59,202 bases of DNA. Source: Clostridia bacterium (lineage in GTDB: Bacteria; Bacillota; Clostridia; Christensenellales; Borkfalkiaceae). Of the stretch, positions 19,176-27,712 are shown piece after piece. The first letter of the stretch is position 1. Each line of letters opens with the position of its first letter. Made by a program: the position numbers and the translations under genes. The stretch spans positions 1-59,202 of the forward strand of contig CAAGGZ010000087.1 of the NCBI GenBank assembly GCA_900769545.1, given 5' to 3'. The notes beneath the pieces were generated by a model. That model searched no databases and was not told where the DNA came from. It worked only from the letters and a program-made list of their open reading frames with translations.

Positions 19176-20359
19176 TTCTTTTTTCCTCCGAAATTAAAAA
19201 TTTTATGAAACCAACTTTGCGTTTTTCTATCCGATAACGCCATATCAAGCAACGCTATCCTTGAAGAAAACATTGGCTTATCGTAGTAGGGCAAATCGGG
19301 ATAAACCACTTCCGTCAAGCGGTTCAACCGCTTGGAAATATGCTCCGTAGCCCCTTTAATATAGCTGATGCCCTCCCCCGTAATACTGATAGGGTTTACC
19401 ATCAAGCTCATAGTATTTTTATCTCTGTAATACTTTGCAAAGAAGTTGTCTACCTGTTCGCAAAGCTCATCCAGACCCCATTTAATAATGTCGTTAATCT
19501 GTTGCACGGAAAAGGACTCGTTTCTAAAATCGCTATCCCACTTTACGTCTTCCGCTATGTTTCCACCCGAAACATTCGACGCCGCAAGAATTTCCTCTGC
19601 CGTCGCAAAATCTACCCCAAGCTTTTCAACCAACAACGCCAAGATTTGCCCAACGCCACAATCGAATGACTCCTCATGTACAATTCCGTTACCGTAAACT
19701 ACGGAAATAGACGCCGTCAAAAAGCCGATATCCAACATAAAGGCGTATCCCTCACGTTTCTTTTGCGGAAGCAAATAATGCGCTTGCGCCAACGTTGACG
19801 GAATGAAATGTATATCCGTGAACCCTAAATTATTCAATACCAAATTAACGGTATCGTAAAAACGGTCTTCAATAAAATAATAACACAATGCGCCCTTTAG
19901 CATCGTTGTCGGCACGCCGTATAAATCTTCGGGAGCAAAATATTTACGGTTGTCCCCCAAAGTGAAATACATATTCGAGCGGCGAATACAATGCCCTTGC
20001 GCCATCAACTCGTTTAATCCGCTCTCATACAATGCTTCAATATCCTGCCATACCAATTTCCGTTTCGACGGATAAGAATTTGTCTGTCCTTTCGTCATTA
20101 CGGAAATAAAAGCCGTCGGAACGCCTACAAAAATCTCCGTTACGTCCCCTTCATAATTTTGACGAACAGACGTAATCGCCGAAATAATTGCCCTACGGAA
20201 AGAATCTTCATCGTAAAAACCGTTTTGAATGGAATATCCTTCGTATTTTTTACTGCGATTACCACTGAATACAAACGTGCCGTTTACTCCTTTCGAACCA
20301 AGCAAAAAAGAAACTTCGTCCGAACGTATATCTAAAATTGCCACGCTTTCATTCTTCAT
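19172..20359 (-). CDS. ftsA: Cell division protein FtsA
   Basis: FtsA is an actin-like ATPase that tethers FtsZ to the membrane. The 395-residue protein shows the actin-fold pattern: VAILDIRSDEVSFLLG at the start, FMLDIGFLTASISVVYG (phosphate 2) mid-protein, and ISITGEGISYIKGATEHIS late. The C-terminal SWFHKIFNFGGKKK is a plausible amphipathic membrane-targeting helix. I chose ATG 20359 (MKNESVA) because GGAG lies 11 bases upstream; an in-frame GTG at 20383 is the alternative. The protein is divergent, with a shortened SHS2/1C region. It has a perfect promoter and overlaps ftsZ by four bases. Confidence 0.88.
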   Translation of the reverse strand: MKNESVAILDIRSDEVSFLLGSKGVNGTFVFSGNRSKKYEGYSIQNGFYDEDSFRRAIISAITSVRQNYEGDVTEIFVGVPTAFISVMTKGQTNSYPSKRKLVWQDIEALYESGLNELMAQGHCIRRSNMYFTLGDNRKYFAPEDLYGVPTTMLKGALCYYFIEDRFYDTVNLVLNNLGFTDIHFIPSTLAQAHYLLPQKKREGYAFMLDIGFLTASISVVYGNGIVHEESFDCGVGQILALLVEKLGVDFATAEEILAASNVSGGNIAEDVKWDSDFRNESFSVQQINDIIKWGLDELCEQVDNFFAKYYRDKNTMSLMVNPISITGEGISYIKGATEHISKRLNRLTEVVYPDLPYYDKPMFSSRIALLDMALSDRKTQSWFHKIFNFGGKKK

Positions 20360-20410
20360 AATTTCATCCGCTCCGTAAGACACAACAACATAATAACAGT
20401 TATTTTAATT

Positions 20411-20439
20411 ATTATACACTATTTATAATGAAATGTCAA
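20411..20439 (-). promoter_or_regulatory. Perfect consensus promoter of ftsA-ftsZ
   Basis: TTGACA (20434-20439), exactly 17 bases, then TATAAT (20411-20416), about 50 bases upstream of the ftsA ATG. With the ftsQ terminator just beyond it, ftsAZ forms a separate, strongly expressed unit. Confidence 0.9.
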
Positions 20440-20464
20440 TAAGTTAGAGAAAAAAAGGCAACAA

Positions 20465-20490
20465 AAAAACGCGTAAAATCACGCGTTTTT
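20465..20490. terminator. Terminator after ftsQ
   Basis: A symmetric 10-bp stem AAAAACGCGT/ACGCGTTTTT with a six-base loop lies just after the ftsQ stop. T runs on both strands could make it bidirectional. It ends the mraZ-to-ftsQ unit. Confidence 0.85.
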
Positions 20491-20496
20491 TGTATT

Positions 20497-21297
20497 TTAA
20501 AAGCCAAATTCGTCTTTTTCAGCATAACTTGCAATTACTTGACCGTCTTTTTCCGAAACAGCAATTCTACCTTGCAATTTATGTTCATCGGAAAGAGAAA
20601 GATATTTTTCCATCGCCGCACGAGCCTTTTCCTTAGGCATTACTGTGGGATTTCCGATATAAATATTAACCCCCTCGCGCATTGTTACCTTGAACAACGC
20701 ATCTTCTATCAACGAAGTGTTTCGCACTACTTCCACACAAACAACGTTTCGGCGTATTCCGCTTAGTGCTTCCGACGCTCCGTCGCAAAATTCCAACAAT
20801 GCTGCAAGACATTCGTCTCCACCTAACAGCGAGCCTTTGCTCCCCGAAACCGTCAAACCTTTGAAAAGCAAATTATCCGCTCCGTCCAAGCGATTGACAT
20901 AGGAATCACGAATGCCCAAAACCATTCCGTCCGCACCGAGAATATAATACTTCCCTTCGCCTGCGCTAACCGCATATACTTCTGCATCTTCCGTCACGGA
21001 AATAATAATACGGTTGGGATACGCCTTTTCAAAACCCGTCAATCTAAAATGAGGAAAATCCGCCAAAATCTTCTCTGCTTCCGTTTTATCTACTGTAAAC
21101 GAGCTCTTTTTATCATAGGCTTCTTCAAGCCTATTCCATAACTGCTCTATTTCTGTATTTGCCGTTTCCGACACTACGGAAGCGTTCAGCGTAACCGTAT
21201 CCACACGATACACAGACGTAATCCCTAACGTTGACAGCGATAAAAATATCACTGCCGTTAAAACGATTACCCAAATTGTCTTTTTACGTACCCTCAT
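20497..21297 (-). CDS. ftsQ: Cell division protein FtsQ/DivIB
   Basis: DivIB/FtsQ bridges early and late divisome proteins across the membrane. The 266-residue protein has a short basic cytoplasmic N-terminus (MRVRKKT), one membrane helix (about 8-28), then an extracytoplasmic POTRA-like domain: FPHFRLTGFEKAYPNRIIISVTEDAEVYAV matches the family's RxWPNxIxIxVxE pattern. The FtsQ/DivIB beta domain follows. GAGGAAAAG precedes the ATG. It lies between murA and the ftsAZ promoter and is the last gene of the long dcw transcript. Confidence 0.88.
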   Translation of the reverse strand: MRVRKKTIWVIVLTAVIFLSLSTLGITSVYRVDTVTLNASVVSETANTEIEQLWNRLEEAYDKKSSFTVDKTEAEKILADFPHFRLTGFEKAYPNRIIISVTEDAEVYAVSAGEGKYYILGADGMVLGIRDSYVNRLDGADNLLFKGLTVSGSKGSLLGGDECLAALLEFCDGASEALSGIRRNVVCVEVVRNTSLIEDALFKVTMREGVNIYIGNPTVMPKEKARAAMEKYLSLSDEHKLQGRIAVSEKDGQVIASYAEKDEFGF

Positions 21298-21342
21298 CTT
21301 TTCCTCTTTTGTAGTTTGTTCTTTTTATCCAAGTTCATACGC

Positions 21343-22599
21343 TTAGATTTTTACACGTCGAATGCTTGCGCCCAATTTTTTAAGCTTTTCCTCAAAGTTC
21401 TCGTATCCTCTGTCCACATGATATAAGTCGAGAACCTGACTTTGCCCTTCTGCCTTCAATGCGGCAAGCACCAAGGCGGCTCCGCCCCGTAAATCACTCG
21501 CCGTTACGCAAGCACCGTGCATTTTTTCCACGCCGCGAATAATCGCCGTTCGACCTCTTACCGTAATATCCGCCCCCATTCGTTTGAGCTCTGCCGCATA
21601 ACGGTACCTCGTCTCAAACAAATTTTCCACAACCAAAGTCGTTCCCTTAGCCGTTGCGCACAAAGCGGTATATTGCGCCTGTAAATCAGTCGGAAAGCCC
21701 GGGAAGGGCATCGTCTCGACAATATCCACAGACTTCAAGCGATTTTCACTCGATAATAATATTTTATCATTTTTTGTATGTATTTTGCAACCATTTTCAC
21801 GTAATTTATGTAAAAGAGCCGCAATATTTTCGGAAGGAACACCGACTGTTTCGATTTCACCGCCGCAAGAAGCCGCCGCAATGAGATACGTCCCTGCTTC
21901 AATTCGGTCTCCGATGGGCGTATAATCCACTCCATATAAGCGTTTCACTCCTTTGATGACAATCGTTCCACCGCCTGCGCCGCAAACATTTCCGCCCATC
22001 GCATTTAGAAAATTTTGCAAATCGATAATTTCGGGCTCTTTGGCGGCATTGCGAATAACGGTTATCCCCTCGGCTTTGACGGCTGCAAGAATGATATTTT
22101 CCGTCGCCCCTACACTGGGAAAATCGAGCAAAATATCTGCGCCCACTAACTTATCCGCCGTACAGTGGATATAGCCATCTGCCTCGACAATTTTCACCCC
22201 CAATCGCTTTAAGCCAGATAAGTGTAAATCAATTGGACGAAGCCCAATATCACAGCCTCCAGGATAGGAAATTTTAGCGCGGCGGAAACGAGTCAAAACA
22301 GACCCTATCATAAAAACAGAAGAACGCAGCTCCTTAGTCAACCGAGCGGGAATCTCATGGGAAACTGCGTTAGAACTGTCAATTATCGCGCAATCGTCTT
22401 TTCGCTTAATTTCGCAACCAACTTCACTTAAAATATGTAACATATTCGTCACGTCGTTAATTTTCGGAATCCCACGGATCTTCACTTGTTCATCGGTTAA
22501 AGCAGATGCCGCCAATAATGGCAATACGGTGTTTTTTGCGCTCTGCAATTTTATACTGCCGTACAGCCTATTGCCACCGTCTATAATAAATTTATCCAT
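21343..22599 (-). CDS. murA: UDP-N-acetylglucosamine 1-carboxyvinyltransferase MurA
   Basis: MurA transfers enolpyruvate from PEP to UDP-GlcNAc, the first committed peptidoglycan step and the fosfomycin target. The 418-residue protein has the substrate-binding Lys22-Asn23 (SAKNTVLP), the catalytic loop PGGCDIGLRPIDLH with the fosfomycin-reactive Cys at 116, and AMGGNVCGAGGGTI. Length is typical. AAGGAG precedes ATG 22599, 19 bases after ftsW. Its position between ftsW and ftsQ is where murG/murB lie in many dcw clusters. Confidence 0.96.
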   Translation of the reverse strand: MDKFIIDGGNRLYGSIKLQSAKNTVLPLLAASALTDEQVKIRGIPKINDVTNMLHILSEVGCEIKRKDDCAIIDSSNAVSHEIPARLTKELRSSVFMIGSVLTRFRRAKISYPGGCDIGLRPIDLHLSGLKRLGVKIVEADGYIHCTADKLVGADILLDFPSVGATENIILAAVKAEGITVIRNAAKEPEIIDLQNFLNAMGGNVCGAGGGTIVIKGVKRLYGVDYTPIGDRIEAGTYLIAAASCGGEIETVGVPSENIAALLHKLRENGCKIHTKNDKILLSSENRLKSVDIVETMPFPGFPTDLQAQYTALCATAKGTTLVVENLFETRYRYAAELKRMGADITVRGRTAIIRGVEKMHGACVTASDLRGGAALVLAALKAEGQSQVLDLYHVDRGYENFEEKLKKLGASIRRVKI

Positions 22600-22618
22600 A
22601 CAAAAAGCTCCTTATGCT

Positions 22619-23764
22619 TTATTGTATGATTTTCCTTTTGCGTTTTGTTCGTTTTGCATTTTTTTGCTTTGCTGAAATCGCGTACAGCACTCCCATCGAA
22701 GCCATAGTGATAATAAGAGACGTATTTCCCGAGCTTATCAATGGCAACGGCAGTCCCGTAGGCGGAATACTCCCACTGACAACAAGGGCATTGATAACCG
22801 TTTGAATCCCATAAACAAGCGTAATACCGCCAGCCAACAAAAAGGAGAAAAAATCATCGGCATTGGCGGCAACTTTTATGCCGCGAAAAATAAGCAAAGC
22901 GCAAACGAGAAAAAAGATTCCTATCCCTACAAACCCCAATTCTTCCCCTATGATGGATAAAATAAAATCGCTTTCCGCAAAAGGTAAAAATCGATATTTT
23001 TGTCTTGAATGGAATAATCCCGCCCCAAACCAACCGCCGTTACCGAGCGCATACAGTGATTGAATCAACTGATACCCCTCTCCCTTCGGAGATTCCCAAG
23101 GGTCGAGAAATGCACTCAAACGAGAAAGTCGGTACGGCTCGGCGATAATTAAGGCAGGCACAGCAAGCAAGGCAGGTATGAAAATAATCATAAAATGCTT
23201 AATTTTCATACCGCCCATAAACAGCATAGCGAGCATCAAAAGCCCTACGCACATTGTAACGGACATATTCGGCTCGATAATAATCAACAGACATATAACA
23301 CCGCCTGCCGCTAATACGGGCAGTACCCCTTTAAATGTGCTCATTTTTCCCATATTATCCGCCATATACGCCGAAGCAAAAATAACAAAGCCGTATTTCG
23401 CAAGCTCAGACGGCTGAATTGTCACACTGCCAATGCCTATCCACCGTGTAGCCCCATAATTTGTTTTTCCGAGTCCCGGTACAAACACCAATGCGAGCAA
23501 TATAATCGGAACAAGCAAAGCCACAAAACGTACTTTTTTTCCTTGTAGCTTCTTATAATCCAACCGTCCGCAAACAAGCATAGCTGCAAGTCCCATAACA
23601 AACCCAAGAAGTTGTTTCTTAACAAAATAAAAAGCGTCTCCGTACTGTGTTTGCGCAACGTAGCCACTCGCTGAATATACCGCCAAAACCCCAAACCCTG
23701 CCAACAATGCCGTAATGATAAGTATGGAAACGTCTCCTTGCGGCTTATTCCATATCTTTTTCAT
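22619..23764 (-). CDS. ftsW: Peptidoglycan polymerase FtsW (SEDS family)
   Basis: FtsW is the septal glycosyltransferase working with the class B PBP. The 381-residue protein has about ten membrane helices. SEDS motifs include GATRWIGIGSVTIQPSELAKYG, IIIEPNMSVTM, YQLIQSLYALGNGGWFG and SGNTSLIITM. It overlaps the end of murD by 20 bases, which implies coupling. SpoVE is a possible alternative name, but the dcw location supports FtsW. The tail (KQKNAKRTKRKRKI) is basic and cytoplasmic. Confidence 0.95.
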   Translation of the reverse strand: MKKIWNKPQGDVSILIITALLAGFGVLAVYSASGYVAQTQYGDAFYFVKKQLLGFVMGLAAMLVCGRLDYKKLQGKKVRFVALLVPIILLALVFVPGLGKTNYGATRWIGIGSVTIQPSELAKYGFVIFASAYMADNMGKMSTFKGVLPVLAAGGVICLLIIIEPNMSVTMCVGLLMLAMLFMGGMKIKHFMIIFIPALLAVPALIIAEPYRLSRLSAFLDPWESPKGEGYQLIQSLYALGNGGWFGAGLFHSRQKYRFLPFAESDFILSIIGEELGFVGIGIFFLVCALLIFRGIKVAANADDFFSFLLAGGITLVYGIQTVINALVVSGSIPPTGLPLPLISSGNTSLIITMASMGVLYAISAKQKNAKRTKRKRKIIQ

Positions 23765-25241
23765 CTTCTACGACCACCTCAACCTCTTCTTCTCTCGCAA
23801 ATAGCGGATATATCTCGAGTGGTTCTTCCACCTCTTCTATTTCTTCTTGTATGAGCTCGACCGCTTCAATAATCCCCATTTCCCTTTCAGGCGCTTCCAC
23901 TTTCGGTACAAAAGATTGTACAATCTCTAAAAATCTTTCCCCTCGTTCCTCATAGCCTGAAAACTCATCAAAACTTGCGCTGGCAGGGCTAAGCAAAACC
24001 GCTTGACCGCTCTTCGCGCGAAGCGCAGCCACCCGAACGGCAAAATCAAAATTATCACAGAGCGTCACCGACATAAAGTTCTGCTCCTTCGCAGCCTTTA
24101 ATAGTACATACCGATTTTCCCCATACAATATCGTATGTACTACTTTGGAGTTATTTAAAGCCGCAAACAGCGCGTCATAACGATACCCTTTATTCTTGCC
24201 CCCTAAAAGCAATATTGTTTCTTTTTTCATTGCCGCAATCGCCTTTATCGTTGCGTCAACGTTCGTTCCTTTAGAATCGTCGATATACGTCACACCGTTG
24301 ACTTCTGCAACCTGCTCAATGCGGTGTTTTACTCCTTTAAAATCTGTAAGAGCTGCAACAATATCCGACGTTTTTATGCCCATAATTTTCGCGACCGCGA
24401 TTACCGCAAGCGCATTTTGAACGTTATGTAATCCACCCGTCGGCAAATCGTCTGCCGACATTATACGCTCCTTCCCAAAATAGAGATTTCCCTCTTCGTA
24501 AAATGCGCCTTTTACCCGTTCCCGAACGGAAAAATAAAGCGTTTGCGCCTTGGTTTTCTCCGCAAAGGAACGCACCACCGCATCATCGTAATTGAGTACA
24601 ACGAACTCCGATTCCGTGCAATTTTTCAACAATTTTCCTTTAAGAAAAATATAATTTTCCATATTATAGTGACGGTTTAGATGATCCTCACTGACATTGA
24701 GTATCACCGCCACGTGCGGCTGAAGCGATTTGAGTGTCTCCAACTGGAAACTTGAAATTTCCGCAACGGCGACTTGCTCTGCCATGTCATGACATTCAAT
24801 CATCGGCAAACCGATATTTCCGCACGATTTTGCCGTCAAACCGCCTCTATTTAAAACGTCCGTCAGCATAGAAACAACCGTTGTTTTTCCATTGGTCCCA
24901 GTGACGGCAATCATCGTATTTTTTAAATACCGAGCCGCCAATTCCGTTTCTCCAATCACTCCTTTCCCCTTGCGCCTGAACGCAATCGCAATCGGATGGT
25001 CAATGGGAATCCCAGGGCTTAGAACCAAAACATCACAAACTTCGCAAGCACGGGATAAATCCTCACGGTGCAAAGATTTTGCTCCCTTTTGAACCAACTC
25101 TTTGATAGTTTGTTCTAAACGCTCCCCATTCCCTTCATCATAAATATATACAAGGCTTTTTTGCGCAAGTAAAAACTCTGTGACAGAACACCCTGAACGG
25201 GATAAGCCCAATACGAAAAATATTTGTCTTGCAGGATACAT
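23745..25241 (-). CDS. murD: UDP-N-acetylmuramoylalanine-D-glutamate ligase MurD
   Basis: MurD adds D-glutamate to UDP-MurNAc-L-Ala. The 498-residue protein has the N-terminal LGLSRSGCSV and SPGIPIDHP, the ATP loop GTNGKTT (115-121), VSEDHLNRH, and YIDDSKGTNVDA in the hinge. The last 45 residues, very acidic (EEIEEVEEPLE, EEEVEVVVEDEKD), are an extension beyond the usual 440-450 residues. The tail also contains the ribosome-binding and start region of ftsW. AAGGAGGT precedes ATG 25241. Confidence 0.95.
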   Translation of the reverse strand: MYPARQIFFVLGLSRSGCSVTEFLLAQKSLVYIYDEGNGERLEQTIKELVQKGAKSLHREDLSRACEVCDVLVLSPGIPIDHPIAIAFRRKGKGVIGETELAARYLKNTMIAVTGTNGKTTVVSMLTDVLNRGGLTAKSCGNIGLPMIECHDMAEQVAVAEISSFQLETLKSLQPHVAVILNVSEDHLNRHYNMENYIFLKGKLLKNCTESEFVVLNYDDAVVRSFAEKTKAQTLYFSVRERVKGAFYEEGNLYFGKERIMSADDLPTGGLHNVQNALAVIAVAKIMGIKTSDIVAALTDFKGVKHRIEQVAEVNGVTYIDDSKGTNVDATIKAIAAMKKETILLLGGKNKGYRYDALFAALNNSKVVHTILYGENRYVLLKAAKEQNFMSVTLCDNFDFAVRVAALRAKSGQAVLLSPASASFDEFSGYEERGERFLEIVQSFVPKVEAPEREMGIIEAVELIQEEIEEVEEPLEIYPLFAREEEVEVVVEDEKDME

Positions 25242-25254
25242 AGTTACCTCCTTT

Positions 25255-26208
25255 TTATAATTGCGTTACAACGGAAAGTATGCCCAACATAAGCGTAACG
25301 ACAAAATAAACGTAAGATATTTTACTTTCGGAAAAGCCTTTCCCCTGAAAATGATGATGTATCGGAGCCATCAAAAAAATACGTTTACCTTTGGTTACTT
25401 TATAGTATATTACTTGCGCAATAACCGATATTACAGAAAAAACAAAAACCGCGCCAATGACTAACAAATACAGTGAATTTCCCGAAAACACACCGATTCC
25501 TGCCGCAAAGCCACCGAGAGCCAAAGAGCCCGTATCCCCCATAAAAACAGAAGCAGGAGAAACGTTAAAACATAAATACCCCAAAAGTGAACCGACAAGC
25601 GCAAACGACAGTATCGAAAACGAAGATTTTCCGTCTTGTAATAAAATAAGCGTCCCCAAAGATAGAAAAAACGGCACGCAAGAGCCTGCCGCTAAGCCAT
25701 CCAAGCCGTCCGTCAAATTGACGGCGTTTACCGTGGCGACAAATGCCATTACTGATAAAGGAAATATCCAATAACCAATATCTATACTTCTTCTGACAAA
25801 TGGAAAATGGAGCTCCGTCAACCCCGAGCGATAACAAAAAACGCCTGCCAAAACTGCAACGACAATTTGAAAAGAAAACTTTTGCCAAGCCCTCAACCCT
25901 AAATTCTCTTTATGTTTGCGTTTCAGCATATCATCCAAAAAACCTATTATCATATAGGAAATCCCTATCAGTAAGGTGAGCAGAAAGACTCGCTCCTGTG
26001 TTTTGACAAAGATAAACACGGTCACAAGCGTTGCCCCGATAAATGCCAATCCGCCCATGGTAGGCGTTCCTCCCTTTTTTTTATGCTCTTTGACATAGGA
26101 AAGGATATTTTGTCCTGCCTTCCATTTCCGTAAAAGCGGTATCAATAAAAAGCAAAAAACTACGGAAAGCACAAACGCCGTGACCGCTGATAATAAATAC
26201 ATTTTCAT
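25255..26208 (-). CDS. mraY: Phospho-N-acetylmuramoyl-pentapeptide-transferase MraY
   Basis: MraY attaches phospho-MurNAc-pentapeptide to undecaprenyl phosphate, making lipid I. The protein has about 317 residues, ten membrane helices and the family motifs KKGGTPTMGG, FLDDMLKRK, NAVNLTDGLDGLA (catalytic Asp), FMGDTGSLALGG and MAPIHHHFQ. I chose ATG 26208; a TTG at 26223 in the same frame is possible. No good ribosome site is visible; instead a perfect 12-bp hairpin covers the murE stop just upstream. MurF, usually next to mraY, is absent. Confidence 0.96.
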   Translation of the reverse strand: MKMYLLSAVTAFVLSVVFCFLLIPLLRKWKAGQNILSYVKEHKKKGGTPTMGGLAFIGATLVTVFIFVKTQERVFLLTLLIGISYMIIGFLDDMLKRKHKENLGLRAWQKFSFQIVVAVLAGVFCYRSGLTELHFPFVRRSIDIGYWIFPLSVMAFVATVNAVNLTDGLDGLAAGSCVPFFLSLGTLILLQDGKSSFSILSFALVGSLLGYLCFNVSPASVFMGDTGSLALGGFAAGIGVFSGNSLYLLVIGAVFVFSVISVIAQVIYYKVTKGKRIFLMAPIHHHFQGKGFSESKISYVYFVVTLMLGILSVVTQL

Positions 26209-26218
26209 ACAAGTACAC

Positions 26219-26245
26219 AACAACCCGTTATGCTAACGGGTTGTT
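26219..26245 (-). repeat. Perfect 12-bp hairpin at the murE/mraY junction
   Basis: AACAACCCGTTA and TAACGGGTTGTT are exact inverted complements around a TGC loop. The hairpin contains the last codons and stop of murE and ends just before mraY. There is no T run, so it is not a standard terminator; it may be an mRNA processing or stability element. Confidence 0.7.
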
Positions 26246-27703
26246 TCCTTTTAATTTTAATATTTTTTCGATAATATCTTTGTCGTTAAACGGATATTTT
26301 ATACCCATAATCTCCTGATACTCCTCGCCCCCTTTCCCTGCCACAAGAAGTACGTCGCCTTTCTTTAAAAAGTCCATAGCGTATTCAATGGCTCTGCTTC
26401 TGTCAGGCACTACAACATAGCGTACAGAAAAATGCCGATACCCTTTTTCTATCTCGGAGATAATATCTAACGGATCTTCATAACGGGGATTGTCTGAAGT
26501 TAAAACGGTAAAATCCGCACACCTTGCCGCAATTTCTCCCATCTGCGAGCGTTTGCTTTTATCCCGATTTCCACCGCAACCAAACAAACCGATCAATCGT
26601 CCTTTACAATGCTGTTTTAGCGCGTTGAGCGACTTCTCCAAACCGTCAGGCGTATGCGCGAAATCCACGTATATTTCTGCTCCGTTAAGATTGCCAATAC
26701 GTTCCAATCGTCCGCAGACCTGCGCTAAGGCGTTTAATCCTTCGCCTACTTTCCCTATAGGAATCCCTAACTCTACCGCGCAAGTTGCTGCCGCTAAAGC
26801 GTTGTATACGTTATGTCTACCTGTCATAGATAAGGAAATTCGACACAGCTTATCGTTTATATTCAGCATACCTTCCACGCCGTAGAGCGTTTCATTGGTC
26901 ACCACGGCAAATGCCTCCGAGGGCGTATTTAAACCATAAAAAACCGTTTTCACGACATTATTCTCTCTCGCCCTCTCAATTTTCCTACCCGTTTCATCAT
27001 CGCCGTTCAAAATGGCAATCGGCGCATTTTGCGAGGAAAATAATTGCATTTTTGTTTGTCGATACCGCTCCATTGTCTCAAAAAAATCCAAATGATCTTG
27101 CGTCAAATTGGTAAAAATACACGCTGTAAAATCTATCCCTACAATCTTTTTATAATATATTGCATGCGCCGAAACTTCCATTATCACGTATTCAATGTTA
27201 TGTATTAACATATCAGCAAGTATTTTATGGAGCTCTATCGGGTCGGGAGTTGTAAGCTCCAATGGGAAAGTTTTTCCTGCATATTTCACCCCCAATGTAC
27301 CGATAACGCCCACTCTCTTCTCGGCTTTTTCCAAAATAGAAGCAAGCATATACGAAGTGGTAGTTTTTCCGTTCGTACCTGTAATCCCCACGATTTTTAA
27401 ATCTTTGGATGGAAACAGATAAAACGCAGAAGCAAGCAGTCCAACCGCTTCTCTTGTGTCCTTTACTACGATTTGCGCTATATCTGTCATAAGAGATAAT
27501 TCTCTTTCCACAACCAACCCAACCGCACCCTTTCGAATGGCTTCTTCGGCATACTTATGCGCATCGGCATGAGTTCCTTTCAAGCATATAAACAAACTGT
27601 TTTCACCGCACGTTCGACTATCCGTCGATAGAGACAAAATTTCCTTATCTTCCCCTATCTTTTTTATATAATGTATATTTTCAATCAGTTTCTCCAACCG
27701 CAT
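26228..27703 (-). CDS. murE: UDP-MurNAc-L-Ala-D-Glu:diamino acid ligase MurE
   Basis: MurE adds the third amino acid of the stem peptide. The 491-residue protein has the STDSR N-terminal motif, the ATP loop GTNGKTT (109-115), MEVSAHAI, FTNLTQDHLDFF, and YVDFAHTPDG. Near residue 410 it carries TSDNPRYEDP: the DNPR signature of meso-diaminopimelate-adding enzymes, so the wall is probably mDAP type. It follows the PBP gene by nine bases and is followed by mraY across a hairpin. Confidence 0.95.
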   Translation of the reverse strand: MRLEKLIENIHYIKKIGEDKEILSLSTDSRTCGENSLFICLKGTHADAHKYAEEAIRKGAVGLVVERELSLMTDIAQIVVKDTREAVGLLASAFYLFPSKDLKIVGITGTNGKTTTSYMLASILEKAEKRVGVIGTLGVKYAGKTFPLELTTPDPIELHKILADMLIHNIEYVIMEVSAHAIYYKKIVGIDFTACIFTNLTQDHLDFFETMERYRQTKMQLFSSQNAPIAILNGDDETGRKIERARENNVVKTVFYGLNTPSEAFAVVTNETLYGVEGMLNINDKLCRISLSMTGRHNVYNALAAATCAVELGIPIGKVGEGLNALAQVCGRLERIGNLNGAEIYVDFAHTPDGLEKSLNALKQHCKGRLIGLFGCGGNRDKSKRSQMGEIAARCADFTVLTSDNPRYEDPLDIISEIEKGYRHFSVRYVVVPDRSRAIEYAMDFLKKGDVLLVAGKGGEEYQEIMGIKYPFNDKDIIEKILKLKGNNPLA

Positions 27704-27712
27704 TCAAAATCC

